Positions 27,301-36,306 of a DNA stretch of 64,000 nucleotides are shown here, in pieces. The notes below the pieces were generated by a model. The model was not told the DNA's origin. It saw only the letters and a program-made list of their open reading frames with translations, and searched no databases. The translations under genes were made by a program, and so were the position numbers. This DNA is from Macrotrachela quadricornifera. Lineage: Eukaryota > Rotifera > Eurotatoria > Philodinida > Philodinidae. Numbering within the stretch: the stretch's first letter is position 1; each line of letters begins with the position of its first letter. The stretch lies in assembly GCA_022393335.1 (NCBI GenBank), contig JAJEKB010021225.1, forward strand, positions 237,980 through 301,979, written 5' to 3'.

Positions 27301-30300
27301 TTAGAACTTATTTAATGATGAAAGCTTTTGAACAGAAAATGTTCAAGACCATACTGGTATCTCAATAGAGAAAAGAAAGAAGTCTTCTTCTTTTTTGCCT
27401 TTCTTAAAAAGTTACTATCTCATTTTTTAAGCATTATTGGGATGATTTTTTTCAGATTATTTTACAAAAGCTGAGACATTCTATATATGTTATAACTAGA
27501 CAGAAAATAATACTATTTCTTTTGTGTTTAGTTCGTCCAAAGATATTTAAGCAAATCAAAATGATCTTACTGAAACTGGTCACGCTTTTGTATAATGCAT
27601 TAGTCACTCTAAATATATTTCCTTTACAAAAGTTCGGAAGTAACATTGATCGAATGAGAGCCAAACACCTTGGTCAATTAACCACTCGACTCTACATTAT
27701 TCTTCTAATTGTTGGTGTTATTATTCTCACTATCTATAGCATCATTCAACCTCAAATCCTGACGAAAACTTTTGATAAACCCTCACTTAGTATTTACAAT
27801 AAACTCTTACTTGATCATAATGATTCACTTCAATGTCCTTGTTCAAATATCTCATCAATGTACAATAAATATGTTACAATTGAACCTAAGTTCCATCAGG
27901 TAAGAAGAAAAACTCATTTAAGCAATTTTTAGAACAACAGATGGAACTGAATGCAAAATAGAAAGTCTTAGCAGGTCGGTTCTTTATTAACAAAGCTCAT
28001 TTTTCTTATTTCTCACTAAAAATATAATGTCGAGATTGTTATATGGAATAAGTGTCTAAAGTTTCTTTTATAATTGTGAACATCATTTAACTGAAAACAA
28101 CTCGCTTTTTAGAAGTTTTTATATTTGCAAGATATTATCTTTGTAATAGTATACTAAAATCTTTCTCTTTTATCTATTCTAGCGCGAAATAATTATCACT
28201 TACAATTTTCTCTAATTTTGTCCGATCAAGTCAAACATTTCGTTAATGTCTACAAATGTTCTCTAGAGATATAGTTCTTTATTTATTTTCACACTTTTCC
28301 ATTTCAGATATTCCCTTTATTAAATCCTTACACCATTGTTAAGTATATATGTTTATTTGTAATGAAACAAACAACACCCTTTTACATAGAAATCATTCAG
28401 TATTTACATTAATTAGATATTACATGACATAAGATATCACATTTGGAAAATTCATGATTAATACATAAACGAACGAAAAAAAACCTATCATAGGATTAAA
28501 CCAATAGAAACACTAGGAAAAATACTTTACAGAACGAAAGAAGAGAGAGGAACAGTTATATCTGACGATAGATGTCTGTAAAAAACGAAATAAGATAAAC
28601 ATCTATGGAAAATATCTTAATATATATATCATCTTATGACACGTCTGACATACGGATCAGAACGCTCGTTCTTAAATATTCCAAGCGGACTCTTTTATTA
28701 ATAAGTGCCAGTGCTTTTTAATTATAAAAGATACTGAAAATTTTTAAAAACTTTCAAAAATACTAGATACAGCTCATCTTGGTTATTTTGGAAAAAGATT
28801 TTTCAATCTAATTGGAGAACATCACAGGAAGTTAATGATAAAATATGGTGAACCTTTATAAAAATGGATGATTTTCTCAAAATCTTCTGAAGATTCACTT
28901 TTAAATTCTTTTTCATGATTATAAGTCTTACTATTATTGAGAACTAAAAATAATGAAAAAAAGGCGAATACTTTTTACGGATATGTTCTCCTATTTTTTT
29001 TGCGCATATGAAGAATAGCTCATCAGAAAAGAGCTGAAAATTTAGTGAAAGTCAATATCGATGAGGTAAGTAGAATTCTTATAGACTCAAGTTTTTAGAT
29101 TCTTTATTCAAGGAGATACAAAGTTTGAAAGGATCAAAAATAGTATCGCTTTTGTAAGCCAGTCAAAAATCAACAGTGCAAGATTTTATAAAAAAAAAGG
29201 GAAGGTAGACACCCAGACTAGTGCCCTAGTACTTGTAGAAAAGTTCCAGCTTTGTTAATTATATCATGTTGGAAAAATGAGCTCATTTTGTAGTTTTATT
29301 TTTTTAAATAAAAACTAGCTTTTTTGATAACTATATGAACGTGAGCAAACTTTTGTCGTGCTTATATAAAAAATGTTACATCTTTTCTATTTCTCTTCAT
29401 CTTCAAGCTATTTTTCAATCAAAAGTTCTGAGTAGAGATCTGCAAAATGACTTTTTTCTGGTCCCGGTTTCAGTCCCAGTTCTGATCCGATGTTTATTAC
29501 AGCAAAAATTTTCTATTTTCACATGTATCAAAACTCATGATCGACGTTTCTTCAGACTGCAAACACCCTATATATATATGTTGATTGGCACTATATTATT
29601 GGAGAATGAAAGAAATATCTGTGATCTGAATAGGTATCTAAAATCTAGATGATTAGAACTACAATTTTTTAAAGCTAGTTCTAGAATTTTTTGCAAGATT
29701 ACGCTTAAGTTTAGTTTTTTTTTTATTGTCCGCGAGTAGTGAAGTTTTTCTTAAATACATGTAATTACAACAACAAAACTAACCAATTCACGCTAATAGC
29801 AATAAAATAATGATAAAACACTGTATTAATGAGGAATGTTTAAAGTGTGATTGAGTCGAACCCATGTATATTGTGTTTTGCATACTCGAAAATCAACTCG
29901 ACTTTCAAAAAAAATTCGATTCTTGAGAATCGAACAGCGATTTGTAAAAGGCTTTTATCGGATTTAAAAACAAAAATGATCAAGTTACAGATTTTTATAA
30001 CAGGATATAATAAAAATGTGAAAATATATATTTGAGACACTTAGTACATACAAGCTGATCAGGACTAGCCTGAGAAAGTTTTAGTCTAGATCCTTGTCCT
30101 GCCGGGACCGGGACCTTTTTGCAGATTCCTAGTTGTAAGAAAAAAAAGACAGAAATTTCACAAAAGAAATAATTAAATATAAATTTTTTTCTATGTTTGA
30201 TATATGATAGGTTTGTTCGAGTCCGTTTATTTCAAATGAATGGCGAATGAATGTCACAGGTGGCCTCACTTCTAATCTTTCTATCTACAATATGAGAGAC

Positions 30301-33300
30301 TATCGTCGTTTGTTCTCAGCTCATCTAGAATTTCTGTCTGGATTATGTGATATTTCTATTCAATCAGTGAATAATTCCATTAATCAATTTCTTACCTCAC
30401 TATTTATCACAACTCAATTACAATCACCAACAGCTTTTCATATACATATTGACTCGCTAGTGGAACAGAGTAAATCTAATGCTCCTGCAATGTTTACTCG
30501 TCTTCTTTTCTTACTTCGAGCTACAAATCATGGTAATAAAATCATATCAACATATGGAACAAATTTTCAATATTATTTTCCTCCATTGTATCGTATGATT
30601 GTTATGTTTGGTAAGTATATTTATTGCTCAAGGTGGAGATCGTAGGACAGTTTATAGAAAAAATCTTTTCATTGAAATATCACCCCGTTGAAAGAATATA
30701 GACACGTTTTCTTCGACGAAAAGGCCGCTTTGATAAAACAGCAAAGTACAAAAAATCGTTTTTTGAAAGATTATCGTATAGAAAAATTTTTCACGAGTTA
30801 CTTTGCTTAGAAAAGCTCGATTCGTCCCTGAAAACATGCTATGTCTGCAATGAAAAGAAAAAAATGTATCACAATAATATTTGTACAATTCAAACTAACA
30901 AATAAGAAGAGATAAAAAGCAAGAAAGCAATATTTTATTAGTAATAACAAATTCATTTCGATTAAGGAAGGCCATTGTAAATTATTTAATTAGTTTATTC
31001 TCTTTCTGATATGATTATAATATTATTCTTATTATTATAACCATTAATTAAGATATAAATAATTATAATAATAAGAATAATATTATAACCATATCAGAAA
31101 GAGAATAAACTAATTAAATAATTTAGTAATAACAAAATTAAAAAGTGTATTCTTTTCATTCGGTTGTTATCAACGAGGAAAAAGCGGATTCCGGACCTTA
31201 GATCCTACTGGATCCCAGTAGATCCCAATAAATTCCCGTGGATCCCAAAGGATTCTGACGAGTGTCAATATATTATAGAGTATACTTATCGGAATGTACG
31301 GAAATTCATCAGAACCTACTTCTATCTACTAAAGTCATCAAGGTCTATTATAATTAATCAAAGATCAATTAGCTTTACGATAATCTATAGTTTCTGTAGA
31401 AAATACGGATCCCAATGGATCTTGACCAGATCCTCATATATCAAAAAATTCATCAAAATTTGGCAGAATCCATTGGAACTCATCCATATATCGATCCTTT
31501 GAGTTCACTTTTCCTTTCTTATCAGAAAGTTCAGGGCTAATTCCTTCTTTTTTCTGACAGTTTTTCTCGGATTCCAATGGATTCCGATGGAACTCGGTGG
31601 ATCCCGAGATCTGCTTTCCCCCCCCCCCCCCTTGGTTGTTATGCATATGACAGAAAATCTTTAGAGATAGTCACTGATCATTATCTCCTCTGTCTTATAA
31701 TGAACGATCCTAGCCATCTATATAATCTTCAGATACAAACAGGTTAAGATACATAATATCTCAAAATTTTCCTAAGCAGACTATATAAAACTTTCAGTTC
31801 ATAGATCCAAGGAAGAAAAATTCTTTTTCGATGAAATATTTTTTTTCTGTAAAATTTTTGATGAAAAATATAGGAGTTCGGAGGGGCTCCATAGGAATGA
31901 TCAAACCAGTCACTTATGACAATGGATGTTCATGTGCATTAAATAAGAACTGCACAACTCAAGCGGTCATTATGAACAGAAATTCATCTGAAATGATTCC
32001 AATCAAAGGTTTTAAAATGGGGTGTACACCAACTGAATCATTTCTTTTTTCAACTCTTGAATGTTTCTACGATTTATCATGTATAAATCTGTTACAAAAA
32101 CAGATTAGTTACATCAGTGCTGACAATATCATACATGTTTCCGTACCACTTTTTTCAAACTCGACTCGATTTTTAACGAACACTACAATAATTGATCTTG
32201 TTAATAATCTTTTTGTTGAAAACTGGTCTCTCAGAGTGAATTATTCAGCATATTTTGATCAATGTTTACCCATATCGTGCTCGTATACCTATATTCAGAA
32301 AGTGAATTCATTCTATACAATTACTTTTCTATTTGGTCTCTATGGTGGTCTTAGTTTTGTCCTTAAATGGATATGTCCAAATATAGTTTTTTTTTTGGAT
32401 AAAATCTATCAATGGCGAAAAAAACGATCGAACCGTATCAAACCTACATACACAATTGAAATGTCGACCGTTGAGATTGCTAATACAACGTTGAACTTGA
32501 ACAACCTCTCCAATCTCAATATTAATTCAGAATCAGTATCCATAAGTTCAGCACCTAAGTACACTAGTTTTAGTTTCATTTTAATTATCATCTATAACTT
32601 TTTTTGTTTGAATTATTTTTAGATCGGTATTATCACGCTATTTATTCTGGAGTATTTTACTATTCATGCTTGTGACTATGGTTTTTATTGGTCCATTGGT
32701 TTATTTTATTCAACGTCAAAAAAATTATAATGCACGAAGAAGTATAAACTTGTTAACATTTTCTTGATGTTTAAATGACAAATGTTATAATCTAAAAAGA
32801 TGTTTATACCATACTTGTTTTGTTTTTGATATTTCTGTCCATAAAGTATTGGTATCATTGAGAGAACTAAGATTGATGTTTGATTAAATCTAGGTAATCA
32901 GATTCATCACTATCATTAGATTAGGTTAGCTTTTATAGGTTCAAGAAAATAAAAAGCATTTTTCATTAAGTTGTCTTCAAGAGTATTGTTCAAATCTCAG
33001 GGTATCGATCTATGACAAAACTCAACACTTAAATAATGTATAGAAAGTTTTTATAATCTCTTTACAAAAATGATGTCTTTCCGATTTTTGGAGAATGAAA
33101 TTAAAATGTTAATCTCGTGTCTATTGATCTATGGGTATTTAGATTTTATTGAATTTCTACTTTGAATATTAAATATTATAGAAGATGTTTAGTGAATGTT
33201 TCGATTATAGATGAATGAATTTGATGGTATTGAAAAACATTCGAGCGAACATTTTCGATATAGTATAATTTTTGTTCTTCCCATAATTATTTCATCTATT

Positions 33301-36300
33301 AGAAGAATTTTCTACGTCTATAAAGTAATATTTAACATTACTTTGAAATTAATATAATTTTCATGTAACATAAAAGCCTTGTGATTTTTATGTACTTATC
33401 ATCTTCTCACTTATGTTAATCTATATATTTTATTAAATCATATTGAAATATTTTGTCTTTATTAGTTCCTCCAAGTAACACAATAACAGCTATACTAACT
33501 AATACAAATGCTTCGACGACAACAGTTTCTAATTCATCAGGTCTGTATGTGACTACTACATTACTATTTTTTCTGTAATATTTTCAACAATTGAGAATGT
33601 AAATGAATATGAACTTATGATGTGTTTTGGAATGATTCTTTCAAAATCGAGGAGGAAATGCAAAAATTAGGCACATAAGAATACATAAAATAAAGTAAAA
33701 TGCAGAAAAAAAGAAACACTTTCAACGTATTCCTATCAAAGAACTGTTAAACAGTTTTCAAAATCAAAATTCTTAGAGAACTGTTATATATTTAATCTTA
33801 ACTAATTAAGTCTTTATTTTAATGATAAAAAGTGTCAATTTATATTAATATTTGAAAAACTTTGAGTAATATTTTGTTAAGTAGCATCTTAAATCTTTAT
33901 TGATATATGCCAGTTGAGTAGTATCTACTATAGTTCAATTGTTTATACGATAAATAAACGATATATTGTAGACATACTGAAATCAAACATTTTTCCTCAC
34001 ATCTTTCAGTATAATAAAGGCAGAATTTTATCAATACATAAAGCTAAGTTTTTTCTACGTATTACCGATAGCATTCTTACTATTTTGACTTGAAACGTTT
34101 TTTAACGATCATCACAATACTGCGACATATCTGGCCTGTGCCTCAAAAAATCTTCTAATATAAATAGTTCGAATATCGAGAATGAAAGATTTGTGCATTT
34201 CGAAAGTGGAGGAAATATTTTTTTCTTTGACTTTTTTATATGTTTTGATAGAGTACAAGCAACTGATCATGAAAAATTGCTTTCAGATTTTAAAAAACAT
34301 ACTTTTAGATCGGAAAGATTCAAAAAACTTCACTACCGAATTTTTCAAAAGTCATTATTCAAAAGTTTTTTCATATATCTTCACTATTTCATTCTTTCAT
34401 TTTATCAATAATTTCGTCTTTAAAATTGTAGTTGAATATACCAAGTTTTTATTTATGCGGATGACCTTCGATATTACTGTGCCAAATTATGATCTTGAAT
34501 ACACATACAAAAATTTTGCTTCTCTGATAAGATACGAAGAATTCAAAAAACAGCTACGATTTTTCTTTGATATTTTCATATGGTCAGGTAGAACTGTCAA
34601 GCTTCACAGAAATATGTTTACTGAAAAACTTTTAGACCGAATCTTTGAGGGAAGATTTACAGAAAACTAACACAGATAGTCCAAATTAATTAAAGAAAAA
34701 AACGTTACAGAATGTTTTTCTGACGAATTAAAACGAAGCAACACTTTTGTATCTTCATCCAAGATCATAGTTTGATACAGTAATATCGAAAGTCATCCGG
34801 ATAAATAAAAAGACAGTATATTCGTCTAAAATTTAAACAAATTTGTTGATACAGTTTAAATAAAATAGAAAAGGTATACGGAAAAGCTTTTGAATAATGA
34901 TTTTTGGGATACTTGGTAGATGATTTTTACAAAAATGATCTATTTAAGTTTCTTGAAGTTTTCCGATCTAAAAATATGTCTTTCATAAGCTAAAAGTAAT
35001 TCTTCATAACCAGTTGCTTGCGCTCTATCAAAACATGTATAAAAAATGGAAGAAAAAAATATATTTGTTCTACTTTTCAAACGCGTGCACCTTGTAGTCA
35101 TGTATAAGAACGAAAAGCATCACACAATAGTAGTTCGATGTTCATTATATCCACTGAAACACATGTGTTTTTCATGTTGAAATCAACTTCATAATGTTCT
35201 TTTTCTCAGCAGCAACTTGCCAGTTAATGTTTCAGCCAGTAATTTCATATACAATTGGTACTAATACTCAGGCATGCTCAATTGCAGTTAATGATTTCAA
35301 TAATGATGGTCACTTAGATTTAGCTGTCGCAAATTGTCATATGGGCAAGGTTGGTATAGTGTTTGGCAATGGTAATGGATCCTTTAGACAACAAGTGGCA
35401 TATTCTACTGGAACTAACAGTGAACCGCAATCGATCGTTGTTGGTGATTTTAATCAAGATAATCATTTAGATCTCGTTGTGGGCTATAGCGATCCTGATG
35501 GTAAAATAGTTGTGCTACCTGGTAATGATGTTGGAACTTTTTCAGAACAAATCACATTTTCGACTAGATTCAGTATTGCACCACAATCCCTTGTTATCGG
35601 TGATTTTAATAATGACAATCGCCTAGATCTTACTGTCGGTTATCAGGATAACAACAATGTCGATATACTACTTGGTAAAGGTAATGGGTATTTTGGAAAA
35701 GAAATATCATCTTCGATTGGATCTAGATGTGGTCCAAGCTTCATTGGTGTCGGCCATTTTAATAATGATAGTCAGCTAGATCTTGTCATCGCATGCAGGT
35801 ATAATGACATGATAAATGTCGTCTTTGGCAATGGTGATGGGACTTTCCCTGTACAAATAACATTGTTGACTGGAAAATTTAGTGAACCCATGTCAATTGC
35901 CATTGGTGATTTCAATCGTGACAATCGCTTAGATTTCGTTGTCGCAAATAGTGGAACTGACAATGTAGGTATATTACTTGGATATGGCAATGGAACTTTC
36001 GAAAGACAAACGACATATTCAACTGGGCCTGTGAGTTATCCGAACTCGATAATTGTCGGCGATTTTAATAATGATCAACAACTAGATGTTGCTGTCACCA
36101 ATGGATACATGCACAACATTGGTATACTACTTGGAGTCGGTAATGGAAGTTTTCTGCATCAAATGACGTTTGACGCTAGAATTGGTAATATTCCAGAAAA
36201 GATTAACATAGGCGATTTCAATAATGATGGCAAATTAGATATCGTCATTGGCAACACAAAACAGTCAAGTGTGGGTATCCTATTGAATATATGTGACTGT

Positions 36301-36306
36301 TGCTGA
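114..36306 (+). CDS. Predicted 13-exon gene: three tandem TM/Cys-rich modules, a seventh TM helix and an FG-GAP/VCBS propeller (1805 aa)
   Basis: Exons: 114-285, 4900-5192, 11421-12005, 12059-12365, 12424-12561, 16566-17140, 21143-21746, 27532-27899, 30211-30610, 31874-32558, 32623-32741, 33466-33540, 35210-36306. Every intron is GT-AG, all phases agree, and the 5418 coding bases are an exact multiple of three with one terminal TGA. Predicted helices lie near residues 51-70, 411-435, 491-510, 849-874, 945-964, 1294-1321 and 1381-1405. With the N-terminus inside, the three Cys-rich, N-glycosylation-rich ectodomains and the C-terminal propeller (about 1441-1805) are all extracellular. I recognise the FG-GAP/VCBS repeats; the modules resemble uncharacterised proteins I recall from bdelloid rotifers. 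The role is unknown; a surface receptor or adhesion role is inference. The start is uncertain: ATG 114 directly follows a possible splice acceptor at 111-112. Three tandem genes is the alternative, but modules A and B are joined by a 58 bp in-phase intron. Confidence 0.62.
286..1778. other. First part of intron 1, no gene seen
   Basis: AT-rich intronic sequence between exon 1 and the first TIR element. Short open frames at 914-1105 and 1426-1650 have no recognisable motif and no splice context. Confidence 0.5.
1779..2782. mobile_element. TIR (foldback-type) element 1 with TA target duplication, non-autonomous
   Basis: Two arms of about 330 bp (1779-2107 and 2455-2782) are near-perfect reverse complements. 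The ends read CAGGTTGATTC and GAATCAACCTG and are flanked by TA on both sides, the target pattern of Tc1/mariner-type elements. There is no transposase frame. Each arm ends internally with the motif GATGCAG.GTGAAAAGCTC that recurs in other elements of this window. The element sits in intron 1. Confidence 0.85.
2949..4311. mobile_element. TIR element 2 with internal ~200 bp tandem repeats
   Basis: Terminal arms at about 2949-3110 and 4155-4311 are reverse complements with few differences, both carrying GGCACTACAAAAG at the outer edge. Between them are four degenerate direct units about 200 bp apart (near 3205, 3412, 3612 and 3812), each with GATGCA..GTGAAAA, and one inverted copy near 4010-4043. 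No coding potential was recognised. Confidence 0.75.
4312..4899. other. End of intron 1, no gene seen
   Basis: AT-rich intron sequence ending in the pyrimidine-rich acceptor TTTGTTTCAG at 4890-4899. No repeat or gene was recognised. Confidence 0.5.
5193..6339. other. First part of intron 2, no gene seen
   Basis: Begins with the donor GTAAGT at 5193. The minus-strand open frame at 5107-5529 overlaps exon 2 and has no recognisable features. Confidence 0.45.
6340..8490. mobile_element. Degenerate large TIR element with internal minisatellite
   Basis: Diverged inverted arms pair about 6600-6830 with 8170-8450; shared blocks include CAATTCTTTACAAAA and CCGATCAACACTA, read in opposite orientation. 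A further inner pair shares ATAGGATCTAGAAAC (near 7095 and 7950). Between them, about 7730-7900, is a degenerate minisatellite built on GACCATTTGTACCATAGTTA-like units. Edges are approximate. No transposase was seen. Confidence 0.5.
8491..9444. other. Intron 2, no gene seen
   Basis: AT-rich sequence between two repeat elements. No motif, long frame or clear repeat was recognised. Confidence 0.4.
9622..9831. repeat. 210 bp palindromic MITE
   Basis: Near-perfect hairpin centred near 9722. The ends are TACACT and AGTGTA, and TTTTACAAAACCTGTA on the left is mirrored by TACAGGTTTTGTAAAA on the right. It is too short to encode anything. Confidence 0.7.
10182..10786. mobile_element. ~600 bp MITE sharing the GATGCAGCGTGAAAA motif
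   Basis: The ends GATTAAC.C.TTCAGCACGAT (10183-10203) and its reverse complement (10765-10785) pair as short TIRs. The interior carries two direct copies (near 10285 and 10497) and one inverted copy (near 10700) of the motif also found in TIR elements 1 and 2. A perfect GC-rich palindrome lies at 10204-10223. Confidence 0.65.
11158..11420. other. End of intron 2, no gene seen
   Basis: AT-rich sequence leading to the acceptor TTTGTATTTAG at 11410-11420. Nothing else was recognised. Confidence 0.5.
12424..21746 (+). CDS. Module B of the triple-module membrane gene (exons 5-7)
   Basis: Exon 5 (12424-12561) follows exon 4 after a 58 bp intron. It encodes a basic cytosolic linker, then the TTRIYLVLLA start of helix 3. 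Exon 6 (16566-17140) completes the helix and encodes most of the ectodomain without interruption, including LKCPC, HQVCSSSF and an amphipathic middle region. Exon 7 (21143-21746) has CNCVTDLQC, GCFEIDS, STLECL, CAPTYCTY and helix 4 (residues about 849-874), followed by a Lys/Gln-rich tail. Exon 7 ends in phase 1 (codon G|TT), exactly as exon 4 does, so the A-to-B and B-to-C linkers use the same splice phase. Both internal introns are about 4 kb; the second contains the long palindrome and nested mariner. Confidence 0.68.
12562..16565. other. Intron 5 (4.0 kb), no gene seen
   Basis: Runs from donor GTATGA at 12562 to acceptor ATTTCAG at 16565. A degenerate repeat with GTGACCGAT and TTAATTAATTA units lies at about 14560-14770. 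A G-rich stretch with repeated GAGCAGGACAGG-like words lies near 13850-13915. A short hairpin with GATAGTGGA arms lies at about 16155-16186. The small open frames here (such as 13474-13728 and 14300-14563) show no motif or homology I recognise. Confidence 0.5.
17141..17971. other. First part of intron 6, no gene seen
   Basis: Starts with donor GTATGT. The open frame at 17143-17364 begins inside the donor and has no recognisable features. Confidence 0.45.
19438..20382 (+). mobile_element. 945 bp mariner-family element with ~165 bp TIRs and TA duplication
   Basis: The ends are CAGGGTCGCCCATAAG and its diverged reverse complement CTTATGGACTACCCTG. TIRs extend about 165 bp (19438-19605, 20215-20382). 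TA lies on both sides. The other arm of the surrounding palindrome gives the empty site, which reads through with a single TA. The interior is too short for a full transposase (normally about 340 aa), so this is an internally deleted copy. Confidence 0.9.
19870..20196 (+). pseudogene. Truncated mariner transposase, N-terminal DNA-binding part only
   Basis: The 108-residue frame starts MPRLTKEQRILLF and has the helix-turn-helix layout typical of the N-terminus of mariner-like transposases (KQWW..GGTTQAI..AF, then DRQTVYRLAKKF). The homologous reading shifts frame after about residue 90: in another frame RAARDLDIS and LQRIMKDLN follow. It then runs into the right TIR. The DDE/D catalytic domain is absent, so no active enzyme can be made from this copy. 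Confidence 0.75.
20453..21142. other. End of intron 6, no gene seen
   Basis: AT-rich sequence ending in acceptor TTCTATTTAG at 21133-21142. No repeat or gene was recognised. Confidence 0.5.
21747..24387. other. First part of intron 7, no gene seen
   Basis: Starts with donor GTAATT, a weaker consensus than most in this gene. Small open frames at 22513-22716 and 23300-23491 have no recognisable features. Confidence 0.45.
24660..25400. repeat. Tandem minisatellite inside the mariner element
   Basis: Units of roughly 110-140 bp contain words such as GAAATGGTTTTTCTTTTAAG, AATCAGAAAACC and TTTCTCCTAGAATT.TTTTCG. The last word occurs at about 25050, 25189 and 25252 with nearly the same following sequence. 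The N gap falls in this array, so the copy number is probably collapsed. Confidence 0.7.
25237..25246. other. Assembly gap (10 N)
   Basis: Ten N bases inside the tandem array. The true missing length is unknown. Confidence 0.99.
25656..26680 (+). pseudogene. Degraded mariner-like transposase
   Basis: Starts MKSKDLQKIILSKCRNGG, a helix-turn-helix N-terminus. A TAA at 25776-25778 interrupts it in frame after KQWC. The same frame continues to about 26015 with RSIRRILKDDLGLRPYK. A frameshift follows, then the first catalytic block (SNEKFFDIDGVYNSQNERVW, near 26094-26155) and the IMVWSGASSKG block. After a stop at 26372 the last block, PNSPDLNPLDYS, is readable near 26467-26505 before another stop. 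These are the expected landmarks of an IS630/Tc1/mariner DDE/D transposase. The expected QDGA block around the second catalytic Asp appears as QNGA, so that Asp is lost. Multiple stops and shifts make it inactive. Confidence 0.85.
26810..27531. other. End of intron 7, no gene seen
   Basis: AT-rich sequence ending in acceptor TTTTGTGTTTAG at 27520-27531. Nothing else was recognised. Confidence 0.5.
27532..32558 (+). CDS. Module C of the triple-module membrane gene (exons 8-10)
   Basis: Exon 8 (27532-27899) encodes a 50-residue cytosolic linker, LTTRLYIILL opening helix 5, and LQCPC. It stops after FHQ. Exon 9 (30211-30610) resumes with VCSSPF, so an intron splits a motif that is continuous in module B (HQVCSS), which is good evidence for the junction. 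Exon 10 (31874-32558) has CSCALNKNC, a GC...ESF...STLECF motif, CLPISCSY and helix 6 with YGGLSFVL, then a long Ser/Asn-rich cytosolic segment. Ectodomain Asn-X-Ser/Thr sites are frequent. The start of exon 10 after TATAG at 31870-31873 is the least certain boundary, because the ectodomain sequence diverges there. Confidence 0.66.
27900..30210. other. Intron 8 (2.3 kb), no gene seen outside the repeat at 29436-30130
   Basis: Donor GTAAGA at 27900, acceptor ATGATAG at 30210. Open frames such as 29335-29652 and 29847-30035 lie in or beside the repeat and have no recognisable features. Confidence 0.5.
29436..30130. mobile_element. ~700 bp MITE with short TIRs
   Basis: The left end has GATCTGCAAAATGAC and GGTCCCGGT (29437-29470). 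The right end has the reverse complements ACCGGGACC and TTTTTGCAGATTC (about 30107-30128). No transposase is present. Confidence 0.5.
30979..31124. repeat. 146 bp near-perfect palindrome
   Basis: Arms of about 62 bp (30979-31040 and 31061-31124) differ at essentially one position around a 20 bp loop. Each arm carries AGTTTATTCTCTTTCTGATA. It is a hairpin-forming MITE or a replication-derived palindrome. Confidence 0.85.
31180..31631. repeat. Degenerate GGATCCCA/GGATTCC repeats ending in a 14-base C run
   Basis: Words such as GGATCCCAGTAGATCCCAAT recur many times between 31180 and 31450 and again near 31565-31610. A run of 14 C lies at 31618-31631. GC content is clearly above the surroundings. 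Confidence 0.6.
32623..36306 (+). CDS. Seventh TM helix, Thr/Ser stalk and seven-repeat FG-GAP/VCBS propeller (exons 11-13)
   Basis: Exon 11 (32623-32741) encodes one strong hydrophobic helix (RYLFWSILLFMLVT onward) and a basic flank. Exon 12 (33466-33540) encodes a 25-residue Thr/Ser/Asn stalk. Exon 13 (35210-36306) encodes about 365 residues with seven repeats of about 46-48 residues. Each has a GDFNNDxxLDL-type loop followed by a V.I.LG.GNG.F strand pair. FG-GAP/VCBS repeats of this kind bind Ca2+ through the Asp/Asn loop and form beta-propellers in integrin alpha chains and many secreted proteins; seven copies would close a seven-bladed propeller. Repeat 4 has His for the first Asp (GHFNNDSQLD) and repeat 7 ends in a CDCC tail. 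Helix 7 brings the propeller outside if the N-terminus is cytosolic. Confidence 0.75.
32742..33465. other. Intron 11 (724 bp), no gene seen
   Basis: Donor GTATAA at 32742, acceptor CTTTATTAG at 33465. AT-rich with no recognised repeat. Confidence 0.45.
33541..34194. other. First part of intron 12, no gene seen
   Basis: Begins with GTCTGT, a weak donor whose use is supported by the phase match to the propeller exon. Nothing else was recognised. Confidence 0.4.
34195..35090. mobile_element. ~900 bp foldback element in intron 12
   Basis: The left arm (about 34195-34380) and the right arm (about 34880-35090) are diverged reverse complements. They share TGTTTTGATAGAG, GCAAGCAACTG and TTTTTAGATCGGAAA blocks. 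Open frames at 34182-34670 and 34193-34411 come from the arm and spacer and are not genes. Confidence 0.75.

Larger units (their letters stand above)
30611..31873. other. Intron 9 (1.26 kb), no gene seen
   Basis: Donor GTAAGT at 30611. It contains the palindrome at 30979-31124 and a zone of short GGATCC-bearing repeats; the rest is AT-rich with nothing recognised. Confidence 0.5.

Noticed and set aside
34182..34670. 162-residue open frame in intron 12
   Set aside because: It lies in the arm and spacer of a foldback element, a second frame is open in the same place, and no motif is visible.
114..36306. Weak resemblance of each module to DEG/ENaC channels (two helices, Cys-rich ectodomain, a C-x-P-x-x-C motif and GG before helix 2)
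   Set aside because: The channel family's other signatures (HG before helix 1, selectivity-filter GxS, standard Cys spacing) are not seen, so only the topology is similar.
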